Positions 44,587 to 49,688 of a stretch of DNA of 49,688 nucleotides are shown one piece after another; within the stretch, counting starts at the first letter, position 1; every line of letters starts with the position of its first letter. Both the position numbers and the translations under genes were made by a program. The notes beneath the pieces were generated by a model, which saw only the letters and a list, made by a program, of their open reading frames with translations, was not told the origin of the DNA and searched no databases. Source of the stretch: Acidobacteriaceae bacterium. Lineage in GTDB: Bacteria; Acidobacteriota; Terriglobia; Terriglobales; Acidobacteriaceae. The stretch covers positions 1 to 49,688 of the forward strand of contig JASHQQ010000362.1 of the NCBI GenBank assembly GCA_030039035.1, given 5' to 3'.

Positions 44587-45777
44587 ATGTTCGAACGCTA
44601 CACGGAAAAAGCGCGACGCGTAATCTTCTTCGCCCGATACGAAGCCAGCCAGTCCGGCGCGCCGTATATCGAGACCGAGCACCTTTTGCTCGGCCTGCTC
44701 CGCGAAGACAAGGCGCTGACGAATCGATTTCTTCGTTCGCACGCCTCGGTCGAATCCATCCGCAAGCAGATTGAGGAGAATACGGTCATCCGCGAGCCGG
44801 TTTCGACCAGCGTGGACCTGCCGCTGTCAAACGAATGCAAGCGGATTCTGGCTTACGGCGCTGAAGAGGCAGAGGGCCTTGGGCATAAGCACATCGGTAC
44901 GGAACATCTGCTGCTGGGGATTCTGCGAGAAAGAGACTCCTTTGCGGCGGCAATCCTCGCGGAACGCGGCATCCAGCTCGAGGCAGTCCGAAAGGAGCTT
45001 GCACGAGAACCTCATCAAACGCCGTTCTCCGAAACAGTAAAGATCGCCACATCGCCCGAATCTCTCCAGAAGCTCATCGAGCGCCTTATCCGCTTGAACG
45101 ATCAGGAAATCGCAAGAATTGACGCCCGGCTCGACGAAGCCGAATCCGCGGACCCCGAGAAACCCACGGGGAGGTTGCCGACCGAGATCGGAGTCTCGGG
45201 CTACGTCACCGGCAAAGTTACCGCTCCCCGCATCCCCCTCTACAAAATCCAATGCCCCACGCCGCTCAAAATCAAGCTGCTGCGCACGCTCTGGCACTGC
45301 TTCCAGCTTCCTTTTTTCGCGCACACGCCGCGCCTGCTGAGCCCGCTGCGCATCTTGCTGCTGCGCCTCTTCGGCGCCAGGATCGGCCCCGACTGCCATG
45401 TCGATAACGGCGTCAGAATCTGGATCCCGTGGAATCTGACCGTGGGCCGCTGCTCCTGCATCGGGTTCCACTCGGAGATTTACAACTTCGCGCCCGTCGA
45501 AATCGGCGACCATGTCGTCCTGTCGCAGCGCAGCTATCTCTGCACCTCGACGCACGACTACACGCATTCGCGCTTCCGGGAGATATCGTCACCCATTACC
45601 GTCCATTCGCAGGCGTGGGTTGCCGCGGAAGTGTTCATCGCGCCCGGCGTCACCGTCGGAGAAGGCGCGGTCATCGGCGCCTGCTCGGTGGTCACGCGCT
45701 CCATGCCGCCGTGGACGGTTTGCGCCGGCAATCCCTGCAAGCCGATCCGGCCTCGCAAGATCAAGCCCGAGGATTGA
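44587..45777 (+). CDS. Clp N-domain fused to a WcaF-type hexapeptide acyltransferase
   Basis: 396 aa in one uninterrupted frame. Residues about 1-145 are a double Clp R repeat as in ClpC: MFERYTEKARRVIFFARYEA, YIETEHLLLGLLRED, then SNECKRILAYGAEEAEGLGH, HIGTEHLLLGILRER. A charged helical linker (LIERLIRLNDQEIARIDARL) leads to an acyltransferase domain (about 217-396) nearly matching the upstream gene: KIKLLRTLWHCFQLPFFAHT, YLCTSTHDYTHS, VFIAPGVTVGEGAVIGACSV. There is no AAA+ ATPase. Stand-alone Clp-N proteins are frequent in Acidobacteria (recalled); a fusion to an acyltransferase I do not recognise. Start ATG 44587 has AAGGA six bases upstream. The N-domain may tether the enzyme to Clp machinery or to a partner. 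Confidence 0.88.
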   Translation: MFERYTEKARRVIFFARYEASQSGAPYIETEHLLLGLLREDKALTNRFLRSHASVESIRKQIEENTVIREPVSTSVDLPLSNECKRILAYGAEEAEGLGHKHIGTEHLLLGILRERDSFAAAILAERGIQLEAVRKELAREPHQTPFSETVKIATSPESLQKLIERLIRLNDQEIARIDARLDEAESADPEKPTGRLPTEIGVSGYVTGKVTAPRIPLYKIQCPTPLKIKLLRTLWHCFQLPFFAHTPRLLSPLRILLLRLFGARIGPDCHVDNGVRIWIPWNLTVGRCSCIGFHSEIYNFAPVEIGDHVVLSQRSYLCTSTHDYTHSRFREISSPITVHSQAWVAAEVFIAPGVTVGEGAVIGACSVVTRSMPPWTVCAGNPCKPIRPRKIKPED

Positions 45778-45856
45778 CGCGAAAAGCTCGCTGCCGCGAA
45801 GCCGAACCGCTGTCCCGTCGCCGCCGCGCCACCTATACTCACTTCGGAAGGGCACC

Positions 45857-46192
45857 ATGTCCGAGAACCATTCCACCGCCCGCGTCGTCCTCACCACCAC
45901 CGCCAGTTCCGATGAGGCGCGGCGCCTGGGCCGTACGCTGGTCGAAGAGCGCCTGGCTGCCTGCGCCACGCTCGTTCCCTCGGTCGAATCCATCTATCGG
46001 TGGCAGGGCGAGATCGAATCGTCGACCGAGGCGCTGCTCCTGATCAAGACCACGGCCGAGCAGATCGGCCCGCTGCAAGTGCGGCTGCATGAGCTGCATA
46101 GCTATCAAACGCCGGAGTTTCTCGTGCTCCCCGTCGAATCCGGGAGCGGCGGTTATATCGAATGGCTCCTTGCGGGTCTGCGGAAGGGCTGA
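45857..46192 (+). CDS. cutA: Divalent-cation tolerance protein CutA
   Basis: 111-aa trimeric, PII-like fold protein. Family motifs: RVVLTTTASSDEARRLGRTL, ERLAACATLVPSVESIYRW, GEIESSTEALLLIKTT and HSYQTPEFLVLPVESGSGGY followed by WL. It is widespread and linked to copper tolerance in E. coli, though its real role is unsettled. GGAAGGG lies just before ATG 45857. It starts 79 bp after the fused acyltransferase gene. Confidence 0.95.
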   Translation: MSENHSTARVVLTTTASSDEARRLGRTLVEERLAACATLVPSVESIYRWQGEIESSTEALLLIKTTAEQIGPLQVRLHELHSYQTPEFLVLPVESGSGGYIEWLLAGLRKG

Positions 46193-46385
46193 AAAGGATT
46201 CGCCGTCTGGTATCCTAAGCCAGACCCAGGCTCTTGCGGGCATAAACGGGAGGCTCAGAGCGTATCGGGAATCGCCCGAAGCCGCTCCGGCCCACTTTCT
46301 TGCGTTTCTTTCCGGGACGGTGGAAGCCGCCCCTTTCAAGGCAGCGACGCGTTCAAAGATTTCGCTGGTGGTAACTGATCTTAGA

Positions 46386-46583
46386 ATGCGCTGGTTACTC
46401 ATTGGCCTTTTCGTCTCGGTTGCGGCCCTGCTGCTGGCCGCTGCGGGAATGGCGCGCCACATCTGGCTGCGGCGCTCGGGCATACCGAACGGGCGTACTG
46501 CGGGCTTGGGACTCTTCCCCAATGGCACTTCCGCCGAGGCGCCCGACACAGCCGCCGAATCCGATGTTGAACACGAGATTTGA
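46386..46583 (+). CDS. Small single-pass membrane protein
   Basis: 65-aa protein with one N-terminal helix (MRWLLIGLFVSVAALLLAAA), a basic stop-transfer patch (RHIWLRRSG) and a polar acidic tail (AEAPDTAAESDVEHEI). No family recognised. It ends 9 bp before bioY, so the two are probably co-transcribed. The start ATG has no strong Shine-Dalgarno; the longer frame upstream overlaps cutA and was rejected. Confidence 0.55.
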   Translation: MRWLLIGLFVSVAALLLAAAGMARHIWLRRSGIPNGRTAGLGLFPNGTSAEAPDTAAESDVEHEI

Positions 46584-46592
46584 GAGGAAGCC

Positions 46593-47201
46593 TTGAGCAA
46601 AGATCTCTCTGTCGCCTTGTCCGGGGCCGCGCCGGACGCCGCCGTTCTCCGAATGTTCCGTTCGGCGGGAATCGCAGTTGCCGGCAGTGTCTTTGTCGCC
46701 GCGTGTGCCCACATCTCGCTGCCGCTCTTCTTCACGCCCGTTCCGCTTACGCTGCAGGACTTCGCCGTTCTCGTGCTCGGACTGCTGCTTCCCCCCGGAC
46801 TTGCCGCAGCCACGCTGGGCGCGTACCTCGTCGAAGGCGCGCTCGGCCTGCCCGTCTTTGCGCCAGCTCCGCACTTGTCAACGGGATTGGCTCATCTTCT
46901 GGGGCCGACCGGAGGCTATCTGCTCGCCTATGTTGTCGCCGCTGGGCTGATTTCGGTTCTCTTCCGGCGGATCGGTCGCGGATTCGCCGCGGCATTCGTG
47001 AGTGCGGCGTTTGGCGACCTTCTCATCCTCTCGTGCGGAGCTCTGTGGTTTTCGATCCTGACCCACGCTTCACCGCAATTCACCCTTGCCCAGACCGTAT
47101 TTCCTTTCCTGCCGGGCAGCGCGCTCAAGATCGCCGCGGCGGCCGGCCTCGCCGCGGGATGGTTCCGCCTGCGCCGCGCCAGGGAATCGCGGGAAAACTG
47201 A
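46593..47201 (+). CDS. bioY: Biotin transporter BioY (ECF S component)
   Basis: 202-aa membrane protein with about six helices. The BioY hallmarks are ISLPLFFTPVPLTLQDFAVL, then a GAYLVEGALGLPVFAP motif and GPTGGYLLAYVVAAGLIS, which form the biotin pocket, and FPFLPGSALKIAAAAGLA at the end. It takes up biotin alone or with an energizing EcfA/T module, which is not in the window. Start TTG 46593 has GAGAGGA five bases upstream. Confidence 0.94.
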   Translation: MSKDLSVALSGAAPDAAVLRMFRSAGIAVAGSVFVAACAHISLPLFFTPVPLTLQDFAVLVLGLLLPPGLAAATLGAYLVEGALGLPVFAPAPHLSTGLAHLLGPTGGYLLAYVVAAGLISVLFRRIGRGFAAAFVSAAFGDLLILSCGALWFSILTHASPQFTLAQTVFPFLPGSALKIAAAAGLAAGWFRLRRARESREN

Positions 47202-47237
47202 TTCGCGTACGCCTTTCCGGAAAGGACTTCTGCCCCA

Positions 47238-48113
47238 GTGAGCCTTGCCCAATCTTCCGCGGTCACCACTCCCGCCGCTCCGCGCGAGATTTCGATCGCC
47301 CACAGCCCCGACTCCGACGACGCGTTCATGTTCTACGGGCTGGCGACCAGCAAAATCCGCGTGCCGGGTTTCCGCTTCACGCACACGCTCGCCGACATCG
47401 AGACGTTGAACCGCAAGGCCCAGGACGCGGCTTTCTACGATGTCTCCGCCATCAGCTTTCACGCCTATCCGTACATCCAGCAGAACTATATGCTGATGGG
47501 CTGCGGCGGCAGCGTGGGCGAGGGCTATGGCCCCATGGTGGTTTCCAGCAAGCACCTCGCGCCGGCCGATCTTGGCCGCATGCGCATCGCGGTTCCCGGC
47601 ACGCTGACTACCGCGTATCTTGCGCTCAGGATCTTCAATCCCGCCCTCGAAACGCAAACCGTTCCCTTCGACCGCATCATTCCCGAGATTCTCGCCGGCA
47701 ACTTCGACGCCGGCCTCATCATTCACGAAGGCCAGCTCACCTACTCGTCCAGCGGCCTCTATCGCGTCATCGATCTCGGGGCATGGTGGCGCGAAACCAC
47801 CGGCCTGGTGCTGCCGCTGGGCGGCAACGCCATTCGCCGTTCGCTGGGCGCCGAGACCATCGGCATCGTCTCCAGGGCCCTGCGCGACAGCATCCAGCAC
47901 GCGCTCGACCACCGCGAACAGGCGCTCGAATACGCCATGCAGTTCGCGCGCGATCTCGACTCCAGCCTGGCCAACCGCTTCGTCAGCATGTACGTGAACG
48001 AACGCACCCTCGACTATGGTACGGACGGCCGCCAGGCCATCCGCCGGCTGCTCGAACTGGGCCACGAGCGCGGCATCATTCCCATGGCGCCGCAAGTGGA
48101 TTTCGCCGATTGA
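47238..48113 (+). CDS. mqnD: 1,4-dihydroxy-6-naphthoate synthase
   Basis: 291-aa enzyme of the futalosine menaquinone pathway, converting cyclic dehypoxanthinyl futalosine to 1,4-dihydroxy-6-naphthoate. It has a periplasmic-binding-protein fold. Family landmarks: SIAHSPDSDDAFMFYGLA, TLADIETLNRKAQDAAFYDV, YGPMVVSS, IAVPGTLTTAYLALRIF, GLIIHEGQLTYSSSGL with the active-site His, and PLGGNAIRRSLG. Start GTG 47238 with AAAGGA about 11 nt upstream. It gives the substrate for the prenyltransferase at 6806-7672; the pathway genes are scattered. Confidence 0.95.
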   Translation: MSLAQSSAVTTPAAPREISIAHSPDSDDAFMFYGLATSKIRVPGFRFTHTLADIETLNRKAQDAAFYDVSAISFHAYPYIQQNYMLMGCGGSVGEGYGPMVVSSKHLAPADLGRMRIAVPGTLTTAYLALRIFNPALETQTVPFDRIIPEILAGNFDAGLIIHEGQLTYSSSGLYRVIDLGAWWRETTGLVLPLGGNAIRRSLGAETIGIVSRALRDSIQHALDHREQALEYAMQFARDLDSSLANRFVSMYVNERTLDYGTDGRQAIRRLLELGHERGIIPMAPQVDFAD

Positions 48114-48237
48114 GCCGCGAATAAGTACCTCGGGCACCGGTTGGTTGCGCGTCGGTCATCGGGACCGGCGAAGGATCTCCCCCGAAAGTCCTAAATACTT
48201 TCTCATCTTCGCCGATGCACCCAGTGAGGAGAGCTGG

Positions 48238-49218
48238 ATGCGCGACGAACTCCATAGCAACGTCTTGCTGGCCTCACCCGACCCGGCCCTGCTCCACCGA
48301 CTCGAGCCGTTGCTCGCCGAGCGCGACGCGCATGTCGATATCGCCCTCACCGGCGAGGCCGCCTTGTCGCTGCTGACTGCGCAGGTTTCGCATGATCTCT
48401 TGCTGCTGGACGCCAACCTGCCCGGCATGGAACTGAATCAACTGCTGGCCGCGGCCAGCGGACGAGGGTTCGCACCCATTGTCCTGATCGCGGACACAGT
48501 GACTCCGGAAGCGCTCGATCGGCTTTCCGAAGGCATCCTCGCCGACATTGTTCCCGGCGACACCAAACCGGTCTTCTGGCGAATTCGCATCGAGGCGGTG
48601 CTGCGCACCCAGGCGCTGACCCGCAAGCTCGACCGGCTCGATGAGTCCGCGGCATTGCACGCGCTCTACGACCGCCTCACCGGCGTCTACAACCGGGAGG
48701 CGATCCTGGCCACGCTCTTCCGCGAGACCGACCGCGTGCAACGCACACGGAGCTCCCTGTGCATGGTTCTGTTCGACATCGACGATTTCGGCCACTGGAA
48801 TTCGAGGCTGGGCGCCGGGAACTGCGACGACCTGCTCAGCCAGGTAGCCGGCCGCACCCTCCGCCAGTTGCGCAGCTACGATCTGCTGGGCCGGGTGGGC
48901 AAGGACGAGTTTCTGGTCGGCATGCCGGGCTGCAGCAGCGCCAGCGCCGCCATGCTCGCCGAACGCCTGCGCCTCGAGGTCTTTTCCTCGCCGTTTCACG
49001 CCGGCGGGGAAGCCGTGCGGCTTTCGGCGTGCTTCGGGATTGCGAGCAGCAACGGCCGATCGCCGCTGGTGGTTCTGCGCGAAGCCGAACAGGCGCTGGA
49101 AGCGGCGCGCAACGCCGGCCCGGAGTCCATCCAGTGCTTCGGCGACTGCCAGGGACCCGCGCCGGGGCCGGTCGCCTTCCTTTCCTCATCGGGCGGCGAC
49201 GAGCTGCTTGCCTGGTAA
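48238..49218 (+). CDS. Receiver-like plus GGDEF-domain protein with a degenerate active site
   Basis: 326 aa. Residues about 5-125 form a CheY-like receiver (VLLASPDPALLHRLEPLLAE, HDLLLLDANLPGM with the likely phospho-Asp). A short helix links to a GGDEF domain (ALYDRLTGVYNREAILATLF, LCMVLFDIDDFGHWN). The signature is G221-K-D-E-F225 instead of GGDEF, so catalysis may be lost or weak, while the inhibitory I-site R212-S-Y-D215 lies exactly five residues upstream and looks intact. It may therefore be a c-di-GMP-sensing response regulator or a weak diguanylate cyclase. GAGGAGA lies six bases before ATG 48238. Confidence 0.9.
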   Translation: MRDELHSNVLLASPDPALLHRLEPLLAERDAHVDIALTGEAALSLLTAQVSHDLLLLDANLPGMELNQLLAAASGRGFAPIVLIADTVTPEALDRLSEGILADIVPGDTKPVFWRIRIEAVLRTQALTRKLDRLDESAALHALYDRLTGVYNREAILATLFRETDRVQRTRSSLCMVLFDIDDFGHWNSRLGAGNCDDLLSQVAGRTLRQLRSYDLLGRVGKDEFLVGMPGCSSASAAMLAERLRLEVFSSPFHAGGEAVRLSACFGIASSNGRSPLVVLREAEQALEAARNAGPESIQCFGDCQGPAPGPVAFLSSSGGDELLAW

Positions 49219-49274
49219 TGCAGCGGGGAACCCCTTCATGGCATTTCCGGAAACCTGCCTACACGCAGATTGTT

Positions 49275-49688
49275 CTACGCGCGTACGGGAACCCGCATGG
49301 ATTGAATCGCGGACCTCATCTCTCCCGCGAGCGACCTTTGGTCGTCGGGGTTCAGCTTCTTGCCGTTCCGCGTCAGATAAAAGACATCGATCGCCGTCTC
49401 GCCTTCGGTATCGATCAGCGCCACTTCGATGTTGCACTGGTGGCTGTTGAGCGCCAATGCAATCTGGCGCAGCAGGCCGGGCAGGTCCTGGGCCACTACC
49501 TGCAGCAACGTGGAATGCGTAGAAGAGTCGGAATCGAACTCCAGCCGCGTTTCCACTACGACTTTCGCGTTGGACCGGTGGTTCAGATGATGCCGCGCCA
49601 CCAGCAACTGCTCCACCGGGGTCTTTTGCGCCAGCACATCGTGCATGTTGGCGATGAACCGCTCCTTCTCGCTGGGATTGAGTTCCAG
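49275..49688 (-). CDS. glnD: [Protein-PII] uridylyltransferase, C-terminal fragment (runs off the window)
   Basis: The last 137 residues of a gene continuing beyond the right edge; the frame is open to the last base. The fragment contains a C-terminal ACT domain: [60 protein letters not shown] and [13 protein letters not shown]. This matches GlnD, which uridylylates PII in response to glutamine bound at the ACT domains. The catalytic and HD domains lie outside, so the call rests on the ACT pattern and linker only. Confidence 0.8.
   Translation of the reverse strand: MELNPSEKERFIANMHDVLAQKTPVEQLLVARHHLNHRSNAKVVVETRLEFDSDSSTHSTLLQVVAQDLPGLLRQIALALNSHQCNIEVALIDTEGETAIDVFYLTRNGKKLNPDDQRSLAGEMRSAIQSMRVPVRA

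Overview
The window looks like a chromosomal segment of an acidobacterium (Acidobacteriota, Terriglobia-like), although no rRNA or other phylogenetic marker is present. The reasons are high GC content, a VWA-domain protein of the type expanded in Acidobacteria, a divergent Hfq, a secreted sedolisin with choice-of-anchor repeats, a ClpC-N-like module, futalosine-route menaquinone genes (mqnP and mqnD), and many short GGGGCTnnAGCCCC-type palindromes between genes. Nothing looks like a phage, plasmid, insertion sequence or CRISPR array.

Layout. From 1 to 7.7 kb all genes lie on the minus strand: hfq-like, a secreted VWA protein, a moaD-moaE fusion, lon, pheA (TTG start) and mqnP. From 8.1 to 16.3 kb there are secreted hydrolases (S53 sedolisin, class C beta-lactamase-like protein, M14 carboxypeptidase) and a BON-domain protein. 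From 16.6 to 25.1 kb is an outer-membrane biogenesis block transcribed leftward: an Omp85 protein with seven POTRA-like units, a SurA-N-type chaperone without a parvulin domain, and TamB. Divergent from it is an ECF sigma factor with a small zinc anti-sigma factor, followed by aroK, a cytochrome P450 and a secreted phosphoesterase. From 30.6 to 34.3 kb are ctaB, a DUF420 protein, small membrane proteins, ssb, and a carboxymuconolactone decarboxylase (AhpD-like) gene. From 34.4 to 41.3 kb are an ABC exporter, two tandem paralogs of unknown function, malQ and an EamA transporter. From 41.4 kb to the end are a PpiD/SurA-type foldase, two duplicated hexapeptide acyltransferases (one fused to a Clp N-domain), cutA, bioY, mqnD, a GGDEF protein and the 3' end of glnD.

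The most striking observation is at 33204-33863. A carboxymuconolactone decarboxylase-family gene is open in one frame except for a TGA exactly where the second Cys of the CxxC motif belongs (C101-P-L-[TGA104]). A perfect 7-bp hairpin with a GTG loop begins 11 nt after the TGA. This fits a selenocysteine codon with a bacterial SECIS element, giving a CxxU AhpD-like selenoprotein. A second unusual locus is 43.4-45.8 kb. There an intergenic segment plus an acyltransferase gene is duplicated in tandem, and the second copy carries a two-repeat Clp N-domain fused in frame to the acyltransferase. Several intergenic regions hold homologous repeat modules, two of which impinge on gene starts (pheA and the VWA gene).
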